Positions 48,536 through 57,640 of a stretch of DNA of 64,000 bases are shown one piece after another. The notes beneath the pieces are model-generated. The model worked only from the letters and a program-made list of their open reading frames with translations. It made no database searches and had not been told where the DNA came from. Source of the DNA: JAENVT01 sp963720775. Its GTDB lineage: Bacteria > Actinomycetota > Acidimicrobiia > Acidimicrobiales > Ilumatobacteraceae. The stretch covers positions 806,001-870,000 of the forward strand of contig CAVRGR010000006.1 of assembly GCA_963720775.1 (NCBI GenBank), read 5' to 3'. How positions within the stretch are numbered: position 1 is the first letter of the stretch; every line of letters begins with the position of its first letter. Both the position numbers and the translations under genes were made by a program.

Positions 48536-49546
48536 GTGCTGGTCCCCGACGTTGTGCCGCGATCGCGCCGTCGCAGATTGCCCAGCCTGCTGGCCATGAC
48601 TGCGCTGGTGGGCGTGCTCGGAGCCACCGGTGTGCTGATCGCCGCACGCAAGACCATCGATTCGGTCACTCGTGTTCCGGGTGTCGCCGGGACCCTCAGT
48701 CCATCGACGGCGTCGATCGAGAACTTCCTCCTCATCGGCTCTGACAGCAGAGCCGGAATCGACCCAAATGCACCAGACGTCGCGGCAACAGGAACGGAGG
48801 CTGACGTCTCCGGCCACCGCAGCGACACGATCATGATCCTGAGGCGCGACCGAAGAACGGGAGATGCCGCGCTGCTCTCGATTCCCCGCGACCTGTGGGT
48901 GCAAGTGCCGGGTCACGATGGCAAGCGCCGGATCAACTCGGCGTTCAACGATGGGCCTGAGGTGCTCGTGCAGACCCTCCAGAACGAGCTCGGCCTTCCG
49001 ATCCATCACTACTTGGAGATCGACTTCGGCGGCTTCGAGTCGCTGGTCGACGCGTTGGGCGGGGTGCAGATCTGTGTCGACTTCGCCACCCGCGATGTGA
49101 GCACAGGCCTCAACATCACCGAACCGGGCTGTCACGTCCTCGGTGGCGTGCAGGCGTTGGCCTACGCCCGGAGCCGTCACTACGAGGAGTACCGAAACGA
49201 CAAGTGGCACGAGGATCCGGCGTCCGACTTCGGCCGTACGAAGCGCCAACAGAAGTTCGTCAACCTTGCGCTGCAGACGGCGCTCGACCGGATCAAGGTC
49301 GATCCGTTCGCGGCCGGCCGGCTGATCACGGCGATCGGTTCGTCGCTGCGCGTCGACGACGAACTCGACCCGTTGTCGGCTGCCGCGTCGTTACGTTCGG
49401 CCGTCGACGCCGGCATCGCCACCTACTCATTGCCCGTCGTCGGCAAGACGATCGGCGGCAATGCGGTGCTGTTGCTCGGCGACGGTTCCGACGCGGTGCT
49501 GGCGTACTTCCGGGGCGAAGGTCCGGCGCCGGCAGCGAACGCCTAG
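48536..49546 (+). CDS. LytR-CpsA-Psr (LCP) family cell-wall ligase
   Basis: 336 residues from a GTG; TACCCT lies six nt upstream. A single N-terminal membrane span (SLLAMTALVGVLGATGVLIA) is followed by the LCP domain: NFLLIGSDSRAG, GHRSDTIMILRRDRRTGDAA, LSIPRDLWVQVPG, KRRINSAFNDG, YLEIDFGGFESLVDALGGVQ and ALAYARSRHY. LCP proteins attach polyprenyl-linked glycans such as arabinogalactan or teichoic-acid-like polymers to peptidoglycan outside the membrane. It precedes the rml genes for dTDP-rhamnose, the linker sugar in actinobacterial cell walls. Confidence 0.92.
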   Translation: MLVPDVVPRSRRRRLPSLLAMTALVGVLGATGVLIAARKTIDSVTRVPGVAGTLSPSTASIENFLLIGSDSRAGIDPNAPDVAATGTEADVSGHRSDTIMILRRDRRTGDAALLSIPRDLWVQVPGHDGKRRINSAFNDGPEVLVQTLQNELGLPIHHYLEIDFGGFESLVDALGGVQICVDFATRDVSTGLNITEPGCHVLGGVQALAYARSRHYEEYRNDKWHEDPASDFGRTKRQQKFVNLALQTALDRIKVDPFAAGRLITAIGSSLRVDDELDPLSAAASLRSAVDAGIATYSLPVVGKTIGGNAVLLLGDGSDAVLAYFRGEGPAPAANA

Positions 49547-49573
49547 CTCGGCCAGCCATACTATGCGACAGTC

Positions 49574-50653
49574 ATGAAGGCTCTCATCCTCGCCGGCGGT
49601 GCCGGCACGCGGCTCCGCCCGATCACCCACACCAGTGCCAAGCAGCTCGTTCCCGTGGCGAACAAGCCGATTCTCTTCTACGGGATCGAAGCAATGGTGG
49701 CCGCGGGCATCACCGAGATCGGGATCATCGTCGGCGACACGCGGGCCGAGGTGATGGCCGCGCTCGGCGACGGGTCGCGCTTCGGTGCTTCCTTCACGTT
49801 CATCCCACAGGACGCCCCGTTGGGCCTCGCCCACTGCGTGCTCATCGCCGCCGACTTCCTCGGTGACGACGACTTCGTCATGTATCTCGGCGACAACCTG
49901 CTCGAACAAGATCTCGGCGCATTCGTGCACGCCTTCGAGGCGGCGCGGACGGGCACCGACGCACCCACGGCGCAGATCCTGCTCAAGCAAGTGCCCGATC
50001 CGCAACGGTTCGGGATCGCCGAGCTCGACGGTGACGGCAACGTCGTTCGGCTCGTCGAGAAGCCGGCCGACCCACCCAGCGATCTCGCCCTCGTCGGTGT
50101 GTACCTCTTCGATCGCACCATCAACGAAGCAGTGCGGGCGATCGCGCCGTCGCCGCGCGGCGAGCTGGAGATCACCGATGCCATCCAGTGGCTCGTCGAT
50201 CAGGGCAAGCGGGTTCGCTGCGAGCTACTGACCGGCTGGTGGATCGATACGGGCAAGCTGACGCCACTGCTCGAGGCCAACAGGCTCCTGCTGGAGAAGA
50301 TCGAGACGCGGATCGACGGCAAGGTCGACGACAGCTCGACGGTCGATGGCCGGGTGGTGATCGAAGCAGGTGCCACGGTGACCAATTCGACCCTGCGCGG
50401 CCCACTGGTGATCGGCTCAGGGGCCCGCGTCGCCGACAGCTTCGTAGGGCCGTTCACCGCGATCGGTGACGGGTGCGAGATCGTCAACAGCGAGGTCGAG
50501 CACTCCGTGGTGATGGAGCGCAGCAGGGTGATCGACATCCAGCGCCTCGAAGACAGCCTCATCGGCAAGGAGGCCTTGGTGTGCCGGTCGCATCTGCGCC
50601 CACGTGCCTTGCGCTTGATGATCGGCGATCATTGTCAGATCGATGTCGAGTGA
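49574..50653 (+). CDS. rmlA: Glucose-1-phosphate thymidylyltransferase, long form
   Basis: 359 residues. MKALILAGGAGTRLRPITHT and SAKQLVPVANKPILFYGIEA begin the nucleotidyltransferase domain; FVMYLGDNLLEQDL, VPDPQRFGIAELDG and VEKPADPPSDLALVGVYLFD follow. After ~residue 245 a left-handed beta-helix region appears (STVDGRVVIEAGATVTNST, GPLVIGSGARVADSFVGPF), as in the longer StrD-like enzymes rather than the 290-residue RmlA. It makes dTDP-glucose from glucose-1-phosphate and dTTP. TACTAT lies nine nt before the ATG. Confidence 0.92.
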   Translation: MKALILAGGAGTRLRPITHTSAKQLVPVANKPILFYGIEAMVAAGITEIGIIVGDTRAEVMAALGDGSRFGASFTFIPQDAPLGLAHCVLIAADFLGDDDFVMYLGDNLLEQDLGAFVHAFEAARTGTDAPTAQILLKQVPDPQRFGIAELDGDGNVVRLVEKPADPPSDLALVGVYLFDRTINEAVRAIAPSPRGELEITDAIQWLVDQGKRVRCELLTGWWIDTGKLTPLLEANRLLLEKIETRIDGKVDDSSTVDGRVVIEAGATVTNSTLRGPLVIGSGARVADSFVGPFTAIGDGCEIVNSEVEHSVVMERSRVIDIQRLEDSLIGKEALVCRSHLRPRALRLMIGDHCQIDVE

Positions 50654-50683
50654 GACAGGCCCAACGGTGAGCGAGGAAATCCA

Positions 50684-51235
50684 ATGCCCAAGGTGACCGC
50701 CAGCGACAAGATCGAGGGTGTCTGGATCGTTGAACCGTCGATCCATGGCGATCAACGTGGCATGTTCATCGAGACGTACCGTCGCGAATGGTTTCCCAAT
50801 GGTCGGGAGATGGTGCAGGGCAACCGCGCCAATCGTCAGATGGGTTCGCTCGTTGGCCTGCACTATCACCTTCATCAGGCCGACTACTGGTACGTGCCCT
50901 TCGGTGACGCTCGCGTCGTGCTGCACGATCTGCGTGAGGGTGGTCCCACCGACGGATCGACGCTCGAGCTCGATCTCAGCGGCGAGAACCACCTGGGTGT
51001 GTTCATCCCGCCGGGTGTGGCTCACGGCTTCTCGGCGCTCACCGACATGGTCATCACGTATCTCGTCGATGGTTACTACAACCCGGCCGACGAGCTCGGC
51101 GTGCTGTGGAACGATCCCGCGATCGGCGCCGACTGGGGCGTGACCGAGCCGATCCTTTCGGCACGCGATCAGAACAATCCGCTCCGCTGCGATCTACCGG
51201 CGGGCCGTCGCCCGTACTTTCCGATGCGAGGTTGA
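50684..51235 (+). CDS. rmlC: dTDP-4-dehydrorhamnose 3,5-epimerase
   Basis: 183 residues, cupin fold. GVWIVEPSIHGDQRGMFIET, NRANRQMGSLVGLHYHLHQA with the catalytic His, and GVAHGFSALTDMVITYLVDG, then YYNPADELGVLWNDP, identify RmlC. QMGSLVGLHYH replaces the common KGTLRGLHFQ, so it is a divergent member. It epimerises C3 and C5 of dTDP-4-keto-6-deoxyglucose. A GAGGAAA ribosome site precedes the ATG. Confidence 0.88.
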   Translation: MPKVTASDKIEGVWIVEPSIHGDQRGMFIETYRREWFPNGREMVQGNRANRQMGSLVGLHYHLHQADYWYVPFGDARVVLHDLREGGPTDGSTLELDLSGENHLGVFIPPGVAHGFSALTDMVITYLVDGYYNPADELGVLWNDPAIGADWGVTEPILSARDQNNPLRCDLPAGRRPYFPMRG

Positions 51236-51236
51236 G

Positions 51237-52202
51237 ATGAAGCTGTTCATCACTGGTGCTGCCGGATTCATCGGGTCGAACTACGTCCGCTGGTTGCAGG
51301 CCAACACCGACGACGAGGTGACGATCTACGACGCGCTCACCTATGCCGGCAACCTGGCGAGCATCCGCGATGTTCTCGACGATCGGCGGTTCACGTTCGT
51401 GCACGCCGACATCTGCGACGAGGACGACGTGCTGAACTCGATGGACGGGCACGACGCCGTCGTGCACTTCGCCGCCGAGACGCACGTCGATCGGTCGATC
51501 CAAGACGGCTTCTCGTTCGTGCGCACCAACTGCTTCGGCACCAACGTGTTGTGCGACGTTGCCCGGCGCGTGGGCGTCGAGCGCTTCCTGCACATCTCCA
51601 CCGACGAGGTCTACGGCTCGATCGAGACCGGCTCGTTCAGCGAGACCGATGCGCTGACGCCGAGGTCGCCGTATTCGGCAGCGAAGGCCGGCAGCGATCT
51701 CATCGCCCTGAGCTACTACACCACCCACGCTCTTCCGGTGCTGGTGACGCGCTGCTCCAACAACTTCGGTCCGTACCAGTTCCCCGAGAAGGTGATTCCG
51801 TTGTTCACCACCAACCTTCTGGATGGCAAGCCCGTGCCGCTGTACGGCGATGGCGGCAACGTGCGCGACTGGATACACGTCCATGATCACAACACCGCGG
51901 CCGACCTGGTGTTGAGGTCGGGTGAGGTGGGGCAGATCTACAACATCGGTGCCGGCAACGAGATCACCAACAGAGAGCTCACCCATCGGCTGCTCGAGCT
52001 CACCGGTCGCGACGAGAGCTTCATCACGCCGGTCACCGACCGACTCGGACACGATCGTCGCTACTCGATCACCCACGACAAGGTCAGCGCGCTCGGGTGG
52101 AAGACGGAACACAACCTTGTCGATGGGCTCGCCACGACCGTGCAGTGGTACCGCGACAACCGCGCATGGTGGGAGCCGCTGAAAGCCAGGGCCGGCTTCT
52201 AG
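51237..52202 (+). CDS. rmlB: dTDP-glucose 4,6-dehydratase
   Basis: 321 residues. LFITGAAGFIGSNYVRWLQA binds NAD; DALTYAGNLASIRDV, HFAAETHVDRSIQD, HISTDEVYGSIETGSF, PRSPYSAAKAGSDLI with YxxxK, and TRCSNNFGPYQFPEKVIPLF are diagnostic. The enzyme converts dTDP-glucose to dTDP-4-keto-6-deoxyglucose. Its ATG follows the rmlC stop by one base. Confidence 0.96.
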   Translation: MKLFITGAAGFIGSNYVRWLQANTDDEVTIYDALTYAGNLASIRDVLDDRRFTFVHADICDEDDVLNSMDGHDAVVHFAAETHVDRSIQDGFSFVRTNCFGTNVLCDVARRVGVERFLHISTDEVYGSIETGSFSETDALTPRSPYSAAKAGSDLIALSYYTTHALPVLVTRCSNNFGPYQFPEKVIPLFTTNLLDGKPVPLYGDGGNVRDWIHVHDHNTAADLVLRSGEVGQIYNIGAGNEITNRELTHRLLELTGRDESFITPVTDRLGHDRRYSITHDKVSALGWKTEHNLVDGLATTVQWYRDNRAWWEPLKARAGF

Positions 52203-53054
52203 ATGCGGGTCCTGATCACTGGCGCGAACGGCCAGCTCGGTGTGGATCTGGTGGCCTCGTGCGAGCAAGCCGGCGACGAGGTGTTCGCCACTGACCGCGC
52301 CGTGCTCGACATCTCCGACCGCGACGCTGTGCATGGAGCCATCTCGATGCTGCGACCCGACGCGGTCGTCAACTGCGCCGCTTGGACCGCCGTCGACGCA
52401 TGCGAAGGTGATCCCGATCGGGCACTGGCCCTCAACGGACTGGCGGTGCGCTGGCTTGCCGAAGCATGCGAACGTGCCGGAGCCCGACTCGTGCAACTCA
52501 GCACCGACTACGTGTTCGACGGGTCACTCAACCGCCCGTACCAGGAATGCGATGACACTTCGCCGCAGAGCGTGTACGGAGTCACGAAGCTGATGGGCGA
52601 ACGTGAGGCGATGGCACTCGGAACATCGGCGATCGTCGTGCGCACCTCGTGGCTGTGCGGGCAGAACGGCAGCAACATGGTGCGCACGATCATGCGCCTG
52701 GCCGGCCGGCAGCCGCAGCTCGCGTTCGTCGACGACCAGATCGGTCATCCGACGTTCACTGCCGATCTGGCGCCGATGATCCGACGCCTTGCTGTCGACC
52801 GGCGAAGCGGTGTGCACCACGTGACGAATCAAACGCCGACAAGTTGGTACGGCTTTGCCTGCGACGTGGTGGCGGCGATGGGCAAAGACCCGAGCATGGT
52901 GCGTCCGATCTCGACCGCCGAGCTGCAGCCACCGCGCCCCGCGATACGCCCCGCCAACAGTGTGCTCGACAATGCCGTGCTGCGTGCCGCAGGGCTTCCA
53001 GCGTTGCGCGACTTTCACGGACCCCTCCTCGAGACAGTGCTCGCCCTGTCGTGA
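52203..53054 (+). CDS. rmlD: dTDP-4-dehydrorhamnose reductase
   Basis: 283 residues. VLITGANGQLGVDLVASCEQ, DAVVNCAAWTAVDACEGDPD, LVQLSTDYVFDGSLNRPYQE, SVYGVTKLMGEREA (YxxxK) and VVRTSWLCG identify RmlD, which reduces the 4-keto group with NAD(P)H to give dTDP-L-rhamnose. It begins directly after the rmlB stop. With rmlA, rmlC and rmlB the full four-step pathway is present. Confidence 0.95.
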   Translation: MRVLITGANGQLGVDLVASCEQAGDEVFATDRAVLDISDRDAVHGAISMLRPDAVVNCAAWTAVDACEGDPDRALALNGLAVRWLAEACERAGARLVQLSTDYVFDGSLNRPYQECDDTSPQSVYGVTKLMGEREAMALGTSAIVVRTSWLCGQNGSNMVRTIMRLAGRQPQLAFVDDQIGHPTFTADLAPMIRRLAVDRRSGVHHVTNQTPTSWYGFACDVVAAMGKDPSMVRPISTAELQPPRPAIRPANSVLDNAVLRAAGLPALRDFHGPLLETVLALS

Positions 53055-53620
53055 GCGCGCATCTGCAGGAGCCGGTCGGGAGTGCAGTGAGCGTCCGCGT
53101 GATGCGAGACGACGAGTTCGGTGCCGTGCGCGAACTGTCGATCGCCGCGTTCGGTGACAATCAAGAGATCGGCACGCTGCTCGACGAGCTCAGGTCGTCG
53201 TGGGCGTGGGACGCGTCGCTCTCGTTCGTTGCCGAACTCGACGGGAGCGTTGTCGGACATGTGCTCTACACGCACGCCATCCTCGACAGCCCGAGCCGCC
53301 TCGTCGACGTGCTCGTGCTGAGCCCCATCGGTGTCCAACCAGCTCTGCAACGAAGAGGTGTCGGTGGCCGGCTCGTCACCGACAGCTTGAAGAGCTTGAG
53401 TGATCGAACCGAGCCGCTCGTCTTCCTCGAGGGACATCCGACGTACTACCCGAGGTTCGGATTCGATCGGGCCAGTGCTCTTGGTTTCACCGCGCCTTCG
53501 CGCCGGATCCCCGACGACGCGTTCATGGTGTATCGGCTCCCGACGCATCAACCGTGGATGACGGGCACGCTCGTGTATCCCGATGCTTTCTGGAGGGCAG
53601 ACGCTGTGGGGCTGCGCTGA
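53051..53620 (+). CDS. GNAT-family N-acetyltransferase
   Basis: 189 residues from a GTG overlapping the rmlD stop (GTGA). VRVMRDDEFGAVRELSIAAF, VAELDGSVVGHVLYTHAIL, VLSPIGVQPALQRRGVGGRL (acetyl-CoA loop QRRGVG) and PLVFLEGHPTYYPRFGFDRA match the YhbS-like GNATs. The substrate is unknown; the coupling to rmlD may be incidental. Confidence 0.85.
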   Translation: MSAHLQEPVGSAVSVRVMRDDEFGAVRELSIAAFGDNQEIGTLLDELRSSWAWDASLSFVAELDGSVVGHVLYTHAILDSPSRLVDVLVLSPIGVQPALQRRGVGGRLVTDSLKSLSDRTEPLVFLEGHPTYYPRFGFDRASALGFTAPSRRIPDDAFMVYRLPTHQPWMTGTLVYPDAFWRADAVGLR

Positions 53621-53666
53621 GCCACCGGGCCACCGGGGATCGATCGTCGCTCCTGGGACGTTCTGT

Positions 53667-53725
53667 TATCGTTCGGCCCCGAAGGACCGGGGCCATGGGG
53701 GGTCCGTCCTCGGAAGGGGAATCGC
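53667..53725 (+). promoter_or_regulatory. Leader of the permease gene with competing hairpins
   Basis: TATCGT at 53667-53672 could be a -10. Two hairpins overlap: GGCCCCG-N6-CGGGGCC (53675-53694) and GGACC-N12-GGTCC (53684-53705); they share bases and cannot form together. A GGAAGGGGA ribosome site follows before the ATG. If transcription starts upstream of 53675 this could be a switch; if it starts near 53679 only the second hairpin survives. Confidence 0.3.
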
Positions 53726-55141
53726 ATGTCATTCGAGGTAGACGCTCCGAAACTTGCTGGCGGACAGCTCAGCACCGTCGACTGTGTCGCCCAATCGTTG
53801 GCGGTCGGGCCGGTCTTCTCCGGTGGTGTGCTGGGTGGCCTGCTCGCCTTCGTCCTGGCGCCGGGCGCCGGGCCGTTCGTGATCTTGCTGACGACGGTCG
53901 GCGTGCTCGGCATCGGCTGGACGCTCAGCGAGTTCGCCAAGAGGTACAGCGGTTCCGGAACCGTCTACGAGTTCATCGCCCATTCGCTCGGCAAGCGCAC
54001 GGCGGCCTTCTGCGCGGGCGTCTACCACTTGGCCGCGATCGCCCTCGCAGGCCCCGGCATCGCCATCATCGGCGGCCTGTGGGCGCGAACGTTCTTCAAC
54101 GATCACATGGGCCTCGACATGGCGTGGTGGATCTGGGCGATGATCATCGCTGCGCTGATGTACGGCGCCAACGTCATGGGTGTGAAGATCTCCGTGAAGG
54201 CCCAACTCGTGTTGATCGTGTTGTCGATCATCCCGTTCCTCGTGCTGGCGGTCAAAGTCATCGCCGACGGCGGCTCGACTGGCAACAGCCTGAAGTCGTT
54301 CAACCCCAGCAACGTTGCCGAAGGCGGATCGGTGTTCAAAGGTCTGCTGTTCGCCATCCTCATGTTCATCGGCTTCGAACTTGCTGCGGCGCTCGGGGAG
54401 GAGTCGAAGGATCCGCAGCGTTCCATCCCCAAGGCGGTGGTCGCGACGATCCTGATCGTCGGTGCGTTCTACTTGATCACTCAGTACACGCTGGCAATCG
54501 GAGCAACCGACACGGCCTCCGACTTCGCGCCGATGGCCGATCTCTATCTCAACAGGTTCTTTGCCGTGTGGATCGACCTCGCCATCCTTCTCGACATCCT
54601 CGCTGTCGGCATCGGGTTCCAACTTGCCGCGGCTCGCGGGTTGTTCACGCTGTCTCGCGATGGGTTGTTGCCCCGCCAGCTGTCCAAGCTCAACGCCAGG
54701 TCGCTGCCGTCAATGGCCAGTCTCGTGATCCTCGTCGTCACCGTCGTCTCGACGATCATCGCACTGGCCAACTACGGGACGGATCTGATCGATCCCGCCG
54801 GACCGGTCGCGTTCTTCAACACCGAGGTGTTCAACGCCTTCCTGATCGCGTCGCGCCTCGGCGGCTTCCTGATCAGCGTCGTCTACATCCTGCTCTGCGT
54901 CGCCGCCATCAAGAACTTTGCGATGCGCAAGCCGCTCGATCTCATCGCTGCGGTCGTCGGCCTGGCGACCGTGGTGTTGGCGGTCTACTCGCAGTTCTGG
55001 AAGGAGACGGCTCCGGTCGGGTCCGAGCTCTGGGGTCGACACCTGTCGTTGATCCTGCTGGCGATCGCCTTGATCTGGGCGCTGGCGAGCAAGAAGGAGT
55101 CGATCGACAAGGTCGGCCAACACACGGTGCATCACACCTGA
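53726..55141 (+). CDS. APC-family amino acid permease
   Basis: 471 residues with about 12 membrane spans. Family landmarks are STVDCVAQSLAVGPVFSGGV, GSGTVYEFIAHSLGKRTAAF, FIGFELAAALGEESKDPQRS and IPKAVVATILIVGAFYLITQ. The FxGFE motif in helix 6 is the classical APC signature. It imports an amino acid or amine with protons. Its neighbour is a glutamine-synthetase-like ligase, so a polyamine, ethanolamine or similar amine is a reasonable guess for the substrate. Confidence 0.9.
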   Translation: MSFEVDAPKLAGGQLSTVDCVAQSLAVGPVFSGGVLGGLLAFVLAPGAGPFVILLTTVGVLGIGWTLSEFAKRYSGSGTVYEFIAHSLGKRTAAFCAGVYHLAAIALAGPGIAIIGGLWARTFFNDHMGLDMAWWIWAMIIAALMYGANVMGVKISVKAQLVLIVLSIIPFLVLAVKVIADGGSTGNSLKSFNPSNVAEGGSVFKGLLFAILMFIGFELAAALGEESKDPQRSIPKAVVATILIVGAFYLITQYTLAIGATDTASDFAPMADLYLNRFFAVWIDLAILLDILAVGIGFQLAAARGLFTLSRDGLLPRQLSKLNARSLPSMASLVILVVTVVSTIIALANYGTDLIDPAGPVAFFNTEVFNAFLIASRLGGFLISVVYILLCVAAIKNFAMRKPLDLIAAVVGLATVVLAVYSQFWKETAPVGSELWGRHLSLILLAIALIWALASKKESIDKVGQHTVHHT

Positions 55142-55197
55142 GAGCGCGGCGATCGTACGGAAGCTAACGATCCCGTCGTTTGCTAGCGTCGCCCGCC

Positions 55198-56511
55198 ATG
55201 GCGAACCGACGTGTCCGGGTGATGTGGTGTGATCTCAACGGGTTGTCCCACGGTCGTTATGTGCCGAGAGCTCGCCTCCACGAGCACGGTCACCACGCGG
55301 TCACGACTCTGACGATGGGGATCAACCGCGACATCATCCCGGTCGAGGGATACGGCCCCGATGTCGGGTTCGCCGATCTGGCGACGGTGCCCATCCAAGA
55401 GTCGGTGCGACCCGGTTGGGAGGTCGACACGGATGTGGCGATCGCCGACCTCGAGTACAACGACGAGCCGCTGGCGCTCTGCCCCCGCGGCGCGTTGAAG
55501 CGGGCCGTCGAGGCATGGCGATCACTCGGCTACGAGCCACAACTGGGGTTCGAGATGGAGTTCTACGTCATGCAAGCCGATGCCGCCGCGCCCGGCGGCT
55601 TCGGTCCGTTGCACATCCCGTCGCATCGCGTCTACGGAGTCGGCCTCGGTGGCGACAACACCGGATTGATGTTCGATCTGTACGACGCGGCCGAGCAGTG
55701 CGAGCTCGACCTCGAGGGGATGATGGGTGAGTTCCATCCGGGTCAGATGGAACTGAACATGCGCTACGGCCCGGCGCTCGAGTCCGCCGACCGCGCATTC
55801 ATCTGCAAGGAGATGACCCGTGAGCTCGCCGCCCGCAAGGGCTACTGGATCACGTACATGGGCCGGCCGATGGCGCACCTCGTCGGCAGCGGACTGCACG
55901 TCAACCTGTCGCTCTCACCGGTGCACGGCGGCCCGAACGCCTTCGACGATCCGCAGGGTGACTACGGGTTGTCGACGCTGGCGCGGCAGTGCCTCGGAGG
56001 TGTCATCGCCCACCACGAGGGAATGGCCGCGATGTCGGCACCGCTGGTGAACAGCTACAAGCGGTTGATCCCCGGCATCATCGCCGGCTACTGGGCCAAC
56101 TGGGGGCTCGACAACCGCATCAGCACCTACCGCGTGCCCTCCGAGCGCGGCGCGGCGACGAGGATCGAGAATCGCATGCCGTGCGGCAGCGCCAACCCCT
56201 ACCTCGCCGCGGCCGTCATGCTCAATGCCGCGCTCCTCGGAGTCGTCGATGGTCTCGATTGCGGTGAACCGCAGGTGGGTGACGGTGACGCTGCTCCCAA
56301 CACCGACCGGCACACCCCGCACGATCTCGGAGAAGCTCTTGCCGCACTGGAGGCCGACACCGTGCTGTGCGAGGCGATGGGGCCTGATCTGGTCAGGGCC
56401 TTCCTGACCATTCGCCGCGACGAGTTGGCGAAGTGGGAAGCGGCTGACGGCACGTGGGACGTCGAGGCAGTCTCGGCATGGGAGCTCGAGCAGTACTTGC
56501 CGTTCTTCTAG
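55198..56511 (+). CDS. Glutamine-synthetase-like gamma-glutamyl-amine ligase
   Basis: 437 residues. The GS fold is present: VRVMWCDLNGLSHGRYVP (domain start), QLGFEMEFYVMQ with catalytic acids, MMGEFHPGQMELNMRYGPAL, GSGLHVNLSLSP, VNSYKRLIPG and RVPSERGAATRIENRMPCGS, then ANPYLAAAVMLNAAL. The tyrosine adenylylation site of true GS is missing, and the sequence groups with PuuA/GlnA3/GlnA4-type enzymes that link glutamate to amines. Start at ATG 55198, after TAGCGT; it follows the APC permease, pointing to use of an imported amine. Confidence 0.85.
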   Translation: MANRRVRVMWCDLNGLSHGRYVPRARLHEHGHHAVTTLTMGINRDIIPVEGYGPDVGFADLATVPIQESVRPGWEVDTDVAIADLEYNDEPLALCPRGALKRAVEAWRSLGYEPQLGFEMEFYVMQADAAAPGGFGPLHIPSHRVYGVGLGGDNTGLMFDLYDAAEQCELDLEGMMGEFHPGQMELNMRYGPALESADRAFICKEMTRELAARKGYWITYMGRPMAHLVGSGLHVNLSLSPVHGGPNAFDDPQGDYGLSTLARQCLGGVIAHHEGMAAMSAPLVNSYKRLIPGIIAGYWANWGLDNRISTYRVPSERGAATRIENRMPCGSANPYLAAAVMLNAALLGVVDGLDCGEPQVGDGDAAPNTDRHTPHDLGEALAALEADTVLCEAMGPDLVRAFLTIRRDELAKWEAADGTWDVEAVSAWELEQYLPFF

Positions 56512-56530
56512 ATCCGGTCGTCCGCACCCT

Positions 56531-56992
56531 CTACTGGAGCTGCCGGCTGAAGTACACCCTCCGGTAGCCCTCGGCTTCGGCGCGGTGCGTCTCGACGTAT
56601 CCATGACGCGGGTAGTACACGAGGTTCGCAGTCATCTTCTCGTTGGTGTACAGACGGATCTCGTCGCAGCCGTGGCGACGAGCCTCGTCGTCAGCATCGG
56701 CCAGCAACATTTTGCCCAGGCCCATTCCCTGCGCCTCCGGCAGTACGGCGACGTTGTCGACGTACAGATGATCGGGCTCGGGCCACATCACGATCACGCC
56801 GACGATCGCGTCACCCGCCACAGCGACGCGCACGAACCCGTCATCGATCAGGCCGGCATAGTCGGCAAGCATCGGCGCCGGCGCCTTGCCGATCGCCGCG
56901 ATGTGCTGCTCGTACGCGGCGTTCACACAGTCGACAACGCCGGATTCGTCGGGGGCTTTCGCTCGACGAATGCGCACGTCCGAGAGGTTCAT
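56531..56992 (-). CDS. GNAT-family N-acetyltransferase
   Basis: 153 residues. VRIRRAKAPDESGVVDCVNA, HLYVDNVAVLPEAQGMGLGK (acetyl-CoA loop QGMGLG), MLLADADDEARRHGCDEIRL and YYPRHGYVETHRAEAEGYRR are the GNAT motifs A and B. Substrate unknown. TAATCT lies nine nt before the ATG. Confidence 0.88.
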   Translation of the reverse strand: MNLSDVRIRRAKAPDESGVVDCVNAAYEQHIAAIGKAPAPMLADYAGLIDDGFVRVAVAGDAIVGVIVMWPEPDHLYVDNVAVLPEAQGMGLGKMLLADADDEARRHGCDEIRLYTNEKMTANLVYYPRHGYVETHRAEAEGYRRVYFSRQLQ

Positions 56993-57004
56993 CGAACCGG
57001 CAGA

Positions 57005-57640
57005 TTACTGTTTCGTCGGATCCAAACCGTCGAGCAGCCGATCCAGTGCGTATTCGAACCGCTCGTCCGCCGTCCCGGGATAGAGCGAAGCTGCCAGTTC
57101 GACCGAGTGGGGGAAGATCGTTGCGTCGAGTGCGGCGTAGTGGGCTCGCCATTCGTCGTAGATCCTTGCCCGACCGGTTGGAGTCTCCGAGGCCATCGTC
57201 GAGTCGATCGCGGCTGATCCGATCGTGAGCTCGATCAGCGCATGGTAGGCCAATGCCGCTGCCTCAGCGCCGAGGCCCGCGCCGCCCAGCCGAGCGAGGA
57301 TGGTCTCGGTGATCTGCAGCTCGTTGTCGTGGCGTGGGGGAGCGCCGCGCACCATGGTGGCCAGCGCCGGTTGGGCGAGATTCGCCGCCCGGATGCGGAT
57401 GCAGAGCTCGCGGATGCAGTCGCGCCACGACGCCACCGGAAGGTCATCGACGACGCCGGCCAGGCAGCGGTCGCCCATGGCGCGGAGCAGCTCGTCGCGG
57501 CTGCGAAAGTGACGGTAGATCGCGGTCGGGTCGGCATCGAGCGCCTCGCCGAGCTTGCGAACCGAGAACTGCTCGTACCCATGCCGGTCGATCACATCGA
57601 TCGCGGCCGACACGATCAAGTCGCGTGTGAGGCGCGCCAT
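57005..57640 (-). CDS. TetR-family regulator
   Basis: 211 residues. RDLIVSAAIDVIDRHGYEQF, SVRKLGEALDADPTAIYRHF and RSRDELLRAMGDR form the HTH. The C-terminal part (FEYALDRLLDGL) is of the TetR-C type seen with TetR/AcrR tetracycline-like repressors. The ATG overlaps the stop of the acyl-CoA dehydrogenase as TGATG. The operator at 58835-58851, upstream of this operon, is the obvious target. Confidence 0.9.
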   Translation of the reverse strand: MARLTRDLIVSAAIDVIDRHGYEQFSVRKLGEALDADPTAIYRHFRSRDELLRAMGDRCLAGVVDDLPVASWRDCIRELCIRIRAANLAQPALATMVRGAPPRHDNELQITETILARLGGAGLGAEAAALAYHALIELTIGSAAIDSTMASETPTGRARIYDEWRAHYAALDATIFPHSVELAASLYPGTADERFEYALDRLLDGLDPTKQ

